A stretch of DNA of 7,687 nucleotides from positions 1-7,687 of the forward strand of contig CALUBX010000235.1 of NCBI GenBank assembly GCA_943914405.1. The letters are read 5' to 3'. Positions 1-7,687 of this stretch are shown piece after piece (position 1 is the first letter of the stretch; each line of letters starts with the position of its first letter). A model generated the notes under the pieces. It saw only the letters and a list, made by a program, of their open reading frames with translations. It was not told where the DNA came from and made no database searches. The stretch is from an uncultured Hyphomicrobiales bacterium (GTDB lineage: Bacteria > Pseudomonadota > Alphaproteobacteria > Rhizobiales > Rhizobiaceae). The position numbers were made by a program, and so were the translations under genes.

Positions 1-1020
1 GTCGATGGCTGCCCACCCGGCCTGCGGTTCACGCTGTCTGAGATCCAGGCCTGGATGGACAAGCGGAAACCCGGCCAGTCACGTTTTGTCACACAGCGCC
101 GCGAAGACGATATCGTCAAGGTACTCTCGGGCGTGATGCTGGATGCGGATGGGGAGACGATGACCTCCACCGGCACGCCGATTTCCATGCTGATCGAGAA
201 CACCGATCAGCGCTCCAAGGATTATGGCGAAATCGCCCGCAGCTATCGCCCGGGCCATGCGGACTTCGCCTACGACCTCAAATACGGTATCCGCGACTAC
301 CGTGGCGGCGGCCGCTCCTCGGCGCGCGAGACCGCGGCGCGGGTTGCCGCGGGCGCCATTGCCCGAAAGGTGGTGCCCGCTCTTAACGTCCGGGGCGCCC
401 TGGTCCAGATCGGCAAGCATAGAATTAATCGAGCAAACTGGGACTGGTCGGAAGTGGACCGCAATCCCTTCTTCTGTCCCGATCCGCAGATGGTTCCGGT
501 GTGGGAAGAGTATCTCGACGGCATCCGCAAGGCCGGCTCCTCCATCGGCGCGGTCGTGGAAGTGGTCGCAGAAGGTGTTCCAGCCGGCATCGGGGCGCCG
601 ATCTACGGCAAGCTCGACCAGGACATCGCTTCGCTGCTGATGTCCATCAATGCGGTCAAGGGTGTCGAAATCGGCGAAGGCTTTGCCTCAGCGGAATTGT
701 CGGGGGAGGAAAATGCCGACGAAATGCGCATGGGCAATGACGGCAAGCCGATCTTCCTGTCCAATCATGCCGGCGGCATCCTCGGTGGGATCGCCACCGG
801 CCAGCCGGTGGTGGCGCGCTTCGCCATCAAGCCCACCTCGTCTATTCTGACGGAGCGGCATTCGATCGACGCCGATGGCAACAATGTCGAGGTCCGCACC
901 AAGGGCCGACACGATCCTTGCGTTGGCATACGTGCCGTTCCCATCGGCGAGGCCATGGTCGCCTGCGCCGTCGCCGACCATTATCTCCGTGACCGGGGCC
1001 AGACCGGCCAAACCCGCTAG
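1..1020 (+). CDS. aroC: Chorismate synthase, 5' end cut off by the window edge
   Basis: Chorismate synthase makes chorismate from 5-enolpyruvylshikimate-3-phosphate, the last step of the shikimate pathway, in the cytoplasm with reduced FMN as cofactor. The reading frame is open from base 1 and continues upstream of the first in-frame ATG at 55. The residues before that ATG (VDGCPPGLRFTLSEIQAW) belong to the conserved protein, so 55 is not the true start. About 25 N-terminal residues, including the usual GESHG signature, are missing on the left. The window holds 339 codons against a usual length of about 365. Family signatures are present: GGGRSSARET near 304-333, and RHDPCVGIRAVP near 907-942, close to the C-terminus. 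The sequence looks intact to its TAG stop. ribB follows after 11 bases on the same strand, so the two are probably cotranscribed. The identification is from recognition of the family and is very secure. Confidence 0.97.
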   Translation, partial: VDGCPPGLRFTLSEIQAWMDKRKPGQSRFVTQRREDDIVKVLSGVMLDADGETMTSTGTPISMLIENTDQRSKDYGEIARSYRPGHADFAYDLKYGIRDYRGGGRSSARETAARVAAGAIARKVVPALNVRGALVQIGKHRINRANWDWSEVDRNPFFCPDPQMVPVWEEYLDGIRKAGSSIGAVVEVVAEGVPAGIGAPIYGKLDQDIASLLMSINAVKGVEIGEGFASAELSGEENADEMRMGNDGKPIFLSNHAGGILGGIATGQPVVARFAIKPTSSILTERHSIDADGNNVEVRTKGRHDPCVGIRAVPIGEAMVACAVADHYLRDRGQTGQTR

Positions 1021-1031
1021 GAACATCATTC

Positions 1032-2132
1032 ATGCCTTACGATCAGAAGCGTGTCGTCGACGCCATCCGAGCCTTCGAAGCCGGCGAAATCGTCGTTGTA
1101 ATGGATGACGACGATCGGGAGAACGAAGGCGACCTGATCGTCTCGGCGGTACATTGCACGCCGGACAAAATGGCGTTCATCGTTCGACATACATCAGGCA
1201 TCGTCTGTGCTCCCATGCCGCGCGAGGAAGCCAAGCGGCTCAACCTCAACGCCATGGTGGCCGAAAACGACAGCGCTCATACCACGGCCTTCACAGTCTC
1301 GGTGGACTTCAAACACGGGACGACCACGGGCATCTCCGCCGATGACCGGACGCTGACGGTGCGTAACCTAGCCAATCCGAATGCCGGCGCCTCGGATTTC
1401 GTGCGCCCAGGCCATATTTTCCCGCTGATTGCCCGGGAAGGCGGGGTGTTGATGCGCTCCGGCCATACCGAGGCAGCCGTCGATCTCTGCAAGCTCGCCA
1501 ACCTGCCGCCGATCGGCGTGATCAGCGAACTCGTCAATGATGATGGCACGGTGATGCGCGGCCCGCAGGTGTCAGACTTTGCCGAGAAGAACGGCCTGAA
1601 ACAGGTGTCTGTCGCCGACTTGATCGCCTATCGCCAGCGCAAGGAAACGCTGATCGAACTGCAATCCAGCTTCGACATCGAGACGCCGCACGGCATGGCC
1701 AAGGCGCATGCCTACTCCCTCCCCTGGGACCCGATGCAGCACGTAGCCGTCATTTTCGGAGACATCCGGGACGGCGTGGACATTCCTGTGCGCCTGCATC
1801 TGGAAAACGTCACGCGCGATGTCTTCGGGGCGCAGCGGTCGATCGACCGCTACATGGCGAAGATCGAAGAAGAAGGCCGCGGCGTCATCATCTATCTGCG
1901 CGAGGGTTCAGTGGGTGTCGGCCAACGCAGCACCGGGCGCAAGGTGCGTCAGGGGAACGAGGCCCATGCAGAGGCGCAGGCGCGCGAAAGCGAGTGGCTG
2001 GAAATCGGCCTCGGCGCCCAGATCCTGAAAGACCTCGGCGTCACTTCGATCAAGCTTCTGACCCGCAGCGAACGGCATTACGTCGGCCTCGAAGGCTTTG
2101 GCATCAAGATCTCGACCACCGTACTCTGCTGA
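1032..2132 (+). CDS. ribB: 3,4-dihydroxy-2-butanone-4-phosphate synthase with degenerate GTP cyclohydrolase II-like C-terminal domain (RibBX-type)
   Basis: RibB converts ribulose-5-phosphate to 3,4-dihydroxy-2-butanone-4-phosphate plus formate, supplying the four-carbon unit for riboflavin. Residues 1 to about 205 form the RibB domain, with the metal and substrate motif DDDDRENEGDL at 25-35, GHTEA at 144-148 and the conserved Glu at 166. Residues about 210-366 align with GTP cyclohydrolase II (RibA). However, the three zinc cysteines of the HSEC...RCDC motif are replaced by Asn259, Ser270 and Asp272. The HRQEGR catalytic motif has become LREGSVGVG (289-297). GTP cyclohydrolase II activity is therefore unlikely, and a separate RibA should exist elsewhere in the genome. 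Such RibB proteins with a decayed RibA half are known in Proteobacteria. The ATG has an AGGA (1019-1022) overlapping the aroC stop, nine bases upstream. No FMN riboswitch fits in the 11-base gap, so any such control would act from further upstream. Confidence 0.93.
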   Translation: MPYDQKRVVDAIRAFEAGEIVVVMDDDDRENEGDLIVSAVHCTPDKMAFIVRHTSGIVCAPMPREEAKRLNLNAMVAENDSAHTTAFTVSVDFKHGTTTGISADDRTLTVRNLANPNAGASDFVRPGHIFPLIAREGGVLMRSGHTEAAVDLCKLANLPPIGVISELVNDDGTVMRGPQVSDFAEKNGLKQVSVADLIAYRQRKETLIELQSSFDIETPHGMAKAHAYSLPWDPMQHVAVIFGDIRDGVDIPVRLHLENVTRDVFGAQRSIDRYMAKIEEEGRGVIIYLREGSVGVGQRSTGRKVRQGNEAHAEAQARESEWLEIGLGAQILKDLGVTSIKLLTRSERHYVGLEGFGIKISTTVLC

Positions 2133-2158
2133 GCAGAGGCCTAGAACTCCTCACCATT

Positions 2159-2183
2159 GAGCCATCGGCGTTGCCGACGGCTC
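2159..2183 (+). terminator. Imperfect stem-loop after ribB, possible terminator
   Basis: GAGCCATCGG (2159-2168) can pair with CCGACGGCTC (2174-2183) across a five-base loop: nine pairs with one A-C mismatch, strongly GC rich. It lies 27 bases after the ribB stop and before the cupin gene, where a terminator would be expected. No clear T-run follows, so it may be a weak or Rho-assisted terminator or an mRNA-stabilising hairpin. Confidence 0.4.
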
Positions 2184-2202
2184 GTCAAGTTACTCTAGGC
2201 CC

Positions 2203-2228
2203 GGAACCTTGAGCGGCGCGGCCCCGTT
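2203..2228 (+). promoter_or_regulatory. Candidate EcfG/RpoE2 general-stress promoter before the cupin gene
   Basis: GGAAC at 2203-2207 is followed, after 17 bases, by CGTT at 2225-2228. This matches the alphaproteobacterial EcfG (RpoE2, SigT) promoter pattern GGAAC-N16/17-CGTT. Transcription would begin near 2235, leaving a short leader that contains the GGGAG ribosome binding site and the TTG start at 2261. The match is by eye only. A second similar motif before glgE makes it more credible. Confidence 0.5.
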
Positions 2229-2248
2229 TGGATGCATCTTGCACCGAC

Positions 2249-2253
2249 GGGAG
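2249..2253 (+). promoter_or_regulatory. Ribosome binding site that decides the cupin start
   Basis: GGGAG lies seven bases before the TTG at 2261. The alternative in-frame TTG at 2228 has no comparable purine-rich sequence before it and sits inside the predicted -10 element. The 2261 start is therefore preferred. Confidence 0.55.
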
Positions 2254-2260
2254 CCCGGCC

Positions 2261-2830
2261 TTGAACCGCAGCATCAAACTGACTTCACCCGATGGCGACA
2301 CCGCTTTGGCGCTGCCGGCGAACACGCTGACCGTGGAGCCTATCCAGTTCGAGGCGAGCGACTGGGTGCCAAACAATCGGCAGTTGCCGGTCCTTCTGTA
2401 TCACGACACCTGCCCGGACGATCGCGACATGGCCGCGTTCTTCGAAGACCGCTTCCGCCAAAATGGTTGGACGGGCATCTGGCGCAACGGCATTTTCGAC
2501 TACCACCACTACCACAGCGGCGCACACGAGGTGCTTGGGATCGCCGAGGGCCGTGCCCGTGTCATGATCGGCGGCCCTTCCGGCCAGGAAATCAACCTCC
2601 ATGCCGGCGATTGCCTCGTCCTTCCGGCCGGCACCGGGCATATGCGCATCGAGGCGAGTCGCGACTTCCTCGTCGTCGGCGCCTATCCGCCCGGCCAGGA
2701 GGCGGACATCCGCACAAATGCGGCAACACACAGCCAGTTGCAGACGATCGCCTCGCTGCCGGTTCCCCCGACCGATCCCCTCGAAGGGGCGGAGGGGCCG
2801 CTGAAACGCTTCTGGCGCCCATCATCCTAG
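2261..2830 (+). CDS. Cupin-domain protein, YjlB-like, function unknown
   Basis: This is a 189-residue cytoplasmic protein with a single cupin beta-barrel; no signal peptide or membrane segment is visible. Cupin motif 1, G(X)5HXH(X)4E(X)6G, is matched exactly by Gly77, His83, His85, Glu90 and Gly97. Motif 2, G(X)5PXG(X)2H, is matched by Gly116, Pro122, Gly124 and His127; the usual final Asn is Glu131. Three His and one Glu are therefore available to hold a divalent metal. The overall sequence resembles the YjlB family of uncharacterised cupins (COG4297 from memory). No substrate or reaction can be assigned. The TTG at 2261 is chosen over an in-frame TTG at 2228 because it has a GGGAG ribosome binding site. 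The gene has its own candidate stress promoter and ends 74 bases before glgE, so it may be read through into glgE or only share its regulation. Confidence 0.85.
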   Translation: MNRSIKLTSPDGDTALALPANTLTVEPIQFEASDWVPNNRQLPVLLYHDTCPDDRDMAAFFEDRFRQNGWTGIWRNGIFDYHHYHSGAHEVLGIAEGRARVMIGGPSGQEINLHAGDCLVLPAGTGHMRIEASRDFLVVGAYPPGQEADIRTNAATHSQLQTIASLPVPPTDPLEGAEGPLKRFWRPSS

Positions 2831-2850
2831 TACGAGGTGTCAGATTTGGC

Positions 2851-2875
2851 GGAACCAGCACGCCGGCCAGCAGTT
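2851..2875 (+). promoter_or_regulatory. Candidate EcfG/RpoE2 general-stress promoter of glgE-treS
   Basis: GGAAC at 2851-2855 is followed after 16 bases by AGTT at 2872-2875, or equivalently by TT after 18 bases. This fits the GGAAC-N16/17-CGTT pattern (GGAAC-N18/19-TT in Sinorhizobium) apart from A for C at the first -10 base. A transcript would start near 2882, about 20 bases before the glgE ATG and just before its AAGG ribosome binding site (2894-2897, seven bases from the ATG). Position, spacing and the trehalose-related target all agree with stress sigma control. It was found by eye and has not been scored. Confidence 0.55.
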
Positions 2876-2904
2876 AAACGACAAACTCACGGCAAGGTAG
2901 AACG

Positions 2905-5900
2905 ATGAACACGCGCCCAGAATTCGCTACGCGAAGCTCGCTCACCCAAGTGCCACCGCAGATTTACTACGTGCATCCGTTGATGCTGAAGGGCATCGAC
3001 GCTTGGCGCGAAGTGTTCGCCCATGTGCGGGATCTCGGTTTCGACACGGTGTTGTCGGCGCCGCTCTTCCTGCGCGGCCAAAACGCCAGCGTCTTCGTGA
3101 CCAGAAACTTCGATGAGCTAGACCCCATTTATGGACTTGGCTCATCGCTCGATGAGGGTATCCGGTCTCTGGTCGCTGCAGCCTCCGAACATGGAATCAA
3201 GCTGATGCTCGACCTGGTGATTGACCGGGTCGCGGTCGAACCGGGACATGCGTCGCCGGCGGTTGCCGATCCGCGCATTGCACCGATCGAAAGCTGCAGC
3301 CGACGAATCGATTTCATGAGCGAAGCGCGCCATATCGAGGACTGGCGCGCCCGCATGGTCCGGCTCTCCAGCCTCGGCATTGCCGGGTTCCGGTGCCTCG
3401 GCATCGCCCGGCTTGCTCGAGAAGCATGGTACGAGCTTATCCTTGCGACACGCAGCGCGGCTCCCGACACCACATTTCTCGCCTGGACGCCCGGCACGTC
3501 CTTCGAGGACCGTAAGGCGCTTATCGGCACGGGCTTTGACGGAAGCTTCTCGTCGCTTGCCTGGTGGAACCTGGAAGAACGCTGGATCATGGACGAGTAC
3601 CAGATCCAGCGCGAGATCGGCTACCAGGTGGCCTTTCCTGAAGCTCCGTTCGAAAGACGGATCGGCCACGGCACGGACAGCACGGAAGTGCTGCGTCGTC
3701 GGGCGATACGGTCGCTGAAGCTCGCCTCGACCTTTGCCAGCGGCCTGATGGTGCCCATGGGGTTTGAGTTCGGGGCCGCGACACCGCTCGATCCGCTGCA
3801 TGGAGATGGATTGGGGCTGCGCGGCCTGCGGGACCAGGGATCCTTCGATCTGTCGGCGGATATCCGTCAGGTGAACGCGGCAACCAACAAGACCGCCGCC
3901 GGCTTTGCGCGTCAGCCATTGAAGGTGATCTCGACCAGCCAGACGCCGGCCGTTGCCCTTCTGCAAAGCGACAAGGAGGATATCCGCACTTCGGAAAAGG
4001 TGCGCGTGGTTGTCTTGAACCGCGACCTTCGGCGCGTGGTCACTGCGCCATTCAACCTCGTCCGAGAGGCGGCTGCCGGCTTCCTGCCGCTGACTGCCCT
4101 GGATGCCGAAAACGAGGTGCTCGACTTCCAGCTGAAGCTCAAGCCGGGCGAGTTGCGGATCTTCGAGGGAAAGGCCTCGGCGGCGATCGTCAATGCCGTC
4201 ACCGTCAGCGACGCCTCCGAAGCCGCCGCCTCTCCCCGGCTGGCCATTGAGAAGATCACGCCTGCGGTGGATGAAGGCCGGTTCGTGGTCAAGCGTGTTG
4301 TCGGAGAAACGGTGAAGGTGGAGGCCGACATTTTCGGAGACGGCCATGATCCGCTCTCGGCGGCGTTGCTTTGGAAGGCGGCCGACGAGGACGGATGGCA
4401 CGAGGTGCGCATGCAGCTTGTCGTCAATGATCGCTGGAGCGCCGAGTTCGGATTACGACGCTTGGGACGACATGAGTTTGCAATCGAGGCCTGGCGCAAT
4501 CCATTCCAGATCTTCCGCTACGAGTTCACCAAGAAGCATGAAGCGAGGCTGGATCTCAGGCTGGAGATCCAGGAGGGCATCAATCTCGTTCTGGAGGCTC
4601 GTGATCGCTCTGAAGGCGAGTTGCGGGGTAAGCTCGATTCCCTTTTCGACCGCCTGACCTCCGTGACGGATGCACAACGGACGGAGATCCTGCTCGCGCC
4701 GGAAACAGCGGAGCTGATGGCGACGGCCGACCGCCGGCCGCACCGGGTCCGCTCCCAAGTGATCCCTCTCGACGCCGAACGCAAGGCGGCCGGCTTCGCC
4801 AGCTGGTATTGCATGTTCCCCCGCTCGCAGAGCGGCGACCCGCATCGTCACGGCACATTCAACGACGTCATCGCACAGCTGCCACGCGTGGTGGAGATGG
4901 GCTTCGACGTCCTGTACTTCACGCCAATCCATCCGATCGGCAAGACCAACCGCAAGGGCCGCAACAACACTCTGAACGCCGGGCCGGAAGATCCGGGCAG
5001 CCCCTATGCCATCGGCTCGGAAGCCGGCGGCCATGATGCCATCCATCCGGAACTCGGGACGTTCGAGGATTTCGGGCGGCTGGTGAAGGAAGCGGAGAAC
5101 CACGGGCTGGAGATCGCACTCGATCTCGCCATCCAGGCCTCGCCCGACCATCCGTGGCTCAAGGAGCACCCCGGCTGGTTCGACTGGCGTCCCGACGGCA
5201 CGATCCGCTATGCGGAAAATCCGCCGAAGAAGTACGAGGACATCGTCAACGTCGATTTCTATGCTCGCGACGCCGTGCCGTCGTTGTGGATCGAACTGCG
5301 CGATATCGTGCAGAAGTGGGTCGACAACGGGGTGAAGCTGTTCCGGGTGGATAACCCGCACACCAAGCCCTTCCCGTTCTGGGAGTGGCTGATCGCCGAC
5401 ATCCGCTCGCGGCATCCCGACGTGGTTTTCCTGTCCGAAGCCTTCACGAAGCCGAAGGTCATGTACCGTCTGGCGAAGGTCGGCTTCTCGCAGTCCTACA
5501 CCTATTTCACCTGGCGCAATGCGAAGTGGGAACTCGAGCAATACATGCGCGAGATTACCACGGAAGAGCCCAAGGAGTTCTTTCGCCCGCACTTCTTCGT
5601 CAACACGCACGACATCAACCCTGACTTCCTGCAGAACGCGCCGCGCTCCGCCTATCTCGTCCGGGCGGCGCTGGCCGCGACTTTGTCCGGGCTCTGGGGT
5701 GTCTACAACGGCTTCGAGCTATGCGAGGGGCGGCCCGACGCCAAGCGCAAGGAATATGCTGATTCGGAGAAGTACGAGATTCGCGCCTGGGACAACGACC
5801 GGCCCGGCAACATCAAGAGCGAGATCGCGCTTCTCAACCGCATCCGCCGGGAGAACCCCGCGCTGCACTCGCATCTGGGCCTGCAACTGCTGACCGCGTG

Positions 5901-6159
5901 GAACGACAACATCATGTTCTTCGAGAAAACCAGCCCGGGCCGCGAGAACGCGCTTCTGATCGGCATCAACCTCGATCCCTATAATGTTCAGGAGGCGGAT
6001 GTCGAAATTCCCCTCTGGTCATGGAACCTCCCGGACAACGGCGGACTTGACCTGGAAGATCTCGTCAGCGGCAATCGCTTCGCTTTGACGGGCAAGGTTC
6101 AACGTCTCAGGCTCGATCCCTTGAATGGGCTACCGTTCCTGATCTGGCGCGTGCGCTAA
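2905..6159 (+). CDS. glgE: Alpha-1,4-glucan:maltose-1-phosphate maltosyltransferase with an extra N-terminal GH13-like pseudoenzyme module
   Basis: GlgE (GH13_3) transfers maltosyl units from alpha-maltose-1-phosphate to the non-reducing end of alpha-1,4-glucans, releasing phosphate, in the cytoplasm. Residues about 445-1084 form a complete canonical enzyme of about 640 residues. It has the N-terminal sandwich domain, FPRS (638-641), RKGRNNTLNAG, and NPPKKY with phosphate-site Asn772, Lys775 and Tyr777. The nucleophile is Asp816 (FRVDNPHTKP), the general acid Glu845 (FLSEAFTKP) and the third acid Asp903 (NTHDI). Spacings match the Streptomyces enzyme as I recall it. Residues about 17-430 are an additional GH13-like barrel plus domain C, with Leu165, Trp194 and Pro248-Phe249 where the nucleophile, acid/base and His-Asp would be. 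That module is probably non-catalytic, perhaps for glucan binding or structure. The ATG has AAGG seven bases upstream. treS follows after 13 bases. Confidence 0.95.
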   Translation: MNTRPEFATRSSLTQVPPQIYYVHPLMLKGIDAWREVFAHVRDLGFDTVLSAPLFLRGQNASVFVTRNFDELDPIYGLGSSLDEGIRSLVAAASEHGIKLMLDLVIDRVAVEPGHASPAVADPRIAPIESCSRRIDFMSEARHIEDWRARMVRLSSLGIAGFRCLGIARLAREAWYELILATRSAAPDTTFLAWTPGTSFEDRKALIGTGFDGSFSSLAWWNLEERWIMDEYQIQREIGYQVAFPEAPFERRIGHGTDSTEVLRRRAIRSLKLASTFASGLMVPMGFEFGAATPLDPLHGDGLGLRGLRDQGSFDLSADIRQVNAATNKTAAGFARQPLKVISTSQTPAVALLQSDKEDIRTSEKVRVVVLNRDLRRVVTAPFNLVREAAAGFLPLTALDAENEVLDFQLKLKPGELRIFEGKASAAIVNAVTVSDASEAAASPRLAIEKITPAVDEGRFVVKRVVGETVKVEADIFGDGHDPLSAALLWKAADEDGWHEVRMQLVVNDRWSAEFGLRRLGRHEFAIEAWRNPFQIFRYEFTKKHEARLDLRLEIQEGINLVLEARDRSEGELRGKLDSLFDRLTSVTDAQRTEILLAPETAELMATADRRPHRVRSQVIPLDAERKAAGFASWYCMFPRSQSGDPHRHGTFNDVIAQLPRVVEMGFDVLYFTPIHPIGKTNRKGRNNTLNAGPEDPGSPYAIGSEAGGHDAIHPELGTFEDFGRLVKEAENHGLEIALDLAIQASPDHPWLKEHPGWFDWRPDGTIRYAENPPKKYEDIVNVDFYARDAVPSLWIELRDIVQKWVDNGVKLFRVDNPHTKPFPFWEWLIADIRSRHPDVVFLSEAFTKPKVMYRLAKVGFSQSYTYFTWRNAKWELEQYMREITTEEPKEFFRPHFFVNTHDINPDFLQNAPRSAYLVRAALAATLSGLWGVYNGFELCEGRPDAKRKEYADSEKYEIRAWDNDRPGNIKSEIALLNRIRRENPALHSHLGLQLLTAWNDNIMFFEKTSPGRENALLIGINLDPYNVQEADVEIPLWSWNLPDNGGLDLEDLVSGNRFALTGKVQRLRLDPLNGLPFLIWRVR

Positions 6160-6163
6160 GGAG
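6158..6163 (+). promoter_or_regulatory. treS ribosome binding site overlapping the glgE stop
   Basis: AAGGAG begins within the glgE TAA stop codon and lies nine bases before the treS ATG at 6173. This arrangement suggests translational coupling of GlgE and TreS and supports the ATG at 6173. A second in-frame ATG at 6179 is a less well placed alternative. Confidence 0.6.
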
Positions 6164-6172
6164 AAATTGAGA

Positions 6173-7687
<1,515 letters not shown>

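Noticed and set aside
55..57. ATG at 55 as the aroC start
   Set aside because: Conserved chorismate synthase residues are encoded in frame from base 1, so the gene begins before the window.
1021..1031. FMN riboswitch before ribB
   Set aside because: Only 11 bases separate aroC and ribB, far too short for the aptamer, and nothing like it lies elsewhere in the window.
1020..1045. GGAAC at the aroC-ribB junction as a third stress promoter
   Set aside because: No GTT or CGTT occurs 16-19 bases downstream, and the GGA is better explained as part of the ribB ribosome binding site.
2228..2260. Upstream TTG at 2228 as the start of the cupin protein
   Set aside because: There is no ribosome binding site before it, the extra 11 residues are unlike the conserved family start as I remember it, and it falls inside the candidate -10 element. 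The TTG at 2261 has GGGAG seven bases upstream.
2777..2789. CCCCTCGAAGGGG hairpin as a terminator
   Set aside because: It lies inside the cupin coding region (Asp-Pro-Leu-Glu-Gly), has only five pairs and no T-run, and is explained by codon choice.
2209..2877. 222-codon plus-strand frame overlapping the cupin gene
   Set aside because: Its translation is rich in Arg, Pro and Gly, typical of an out-of-frame reading of a GC-rich gene, while the overlapping frame encodes exact cupin motifs.
3142..4401. Long open frame of 419 codons on the minus strand inside glgE
   Set aside because: It lies opposite a clearly recognised gene in GC-rich DNA, where the reverse strand often stays open by codon bias. 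Its translation shows no recognisable family, and no ribosome binding site stood out. The same holds for minus-strand frames at 4453-5610 and 6107-7027.

Overview
The window is a compact, GC-rich, entirely plus-strand stretch of chromosome-like DNA from an alphaproteobacterium, most likely Hyphomicrobiales/Rhizobiaceae (Rhizobium, Agrobacterium, Ensifer or Shinella type). The assignment is inferred from protein similarity as I remember it, from the aroC-ribB pairing, from the RibB variant with a decayed GTP-cyclohydrolase-II half, and from two intergenic motifs that look like alphaproteobacterial EcfG/RpoE2 stress promoters. No database search was possible.

Region 1 (1-2132) is housekeeping biosynthesis. 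The 3' part of aroC (chorismate synthase, cut by the left edge) is followed 11 bases later by ribB (3,4-dihydroxy-2-butanone-4-phosphate synthase). The C-terminal half of RibB resembles GTP cyclohydrolase II but lacks its zinc cysteines. A short gap (2133-2260) holds an imperfect stem-loop and a candidate stress promoter.

Region 2 (2261-2830) is a small cupin protein of the YjlB-like type. Both metal-binding cupin motifs are essentially intact; the function is unknown. The best start is a TTG with a good ribosome binding site.

Region 3 (2905 to the right edge) is a two-gene trehalose/alpha-glucan unit. glgE encodes a maltose-1-phosphate:glucan maltosyltransferase of 1084 residues. It carries a full canonical GlgE in its C-terminal 640 residues, plus an extra N-terminal GH13-like module in which the catalytic positions are replaced. 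treS (trehalose synthase, maltose-forming) starts 13 bases after glgE, with its Shine-Dalgarno sequence overlapping the glgE stop codon. It is still open at the right edge. In the known GlgE pathway TreS converts trehalose to maltose, a maltokinase makes maltose-1-phosphate, GlgE polymerises it, and GlgB branches the product. Maltokinase and GlgB are not in the window and would be expected just downstream, the kinase perhaps fused to TreS.

The most interesting points are the two GGAAC-N16/17-(C/A)GTT motifs. One lies directly before the cupin gene and one directly before glgE, which suggests both units belong to the general stress regulon. The other is the catalytically dead-looking GH13 module fused to GlgE. 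No mobile elements, RNA genes, CRISPR arrays or origins were seen.
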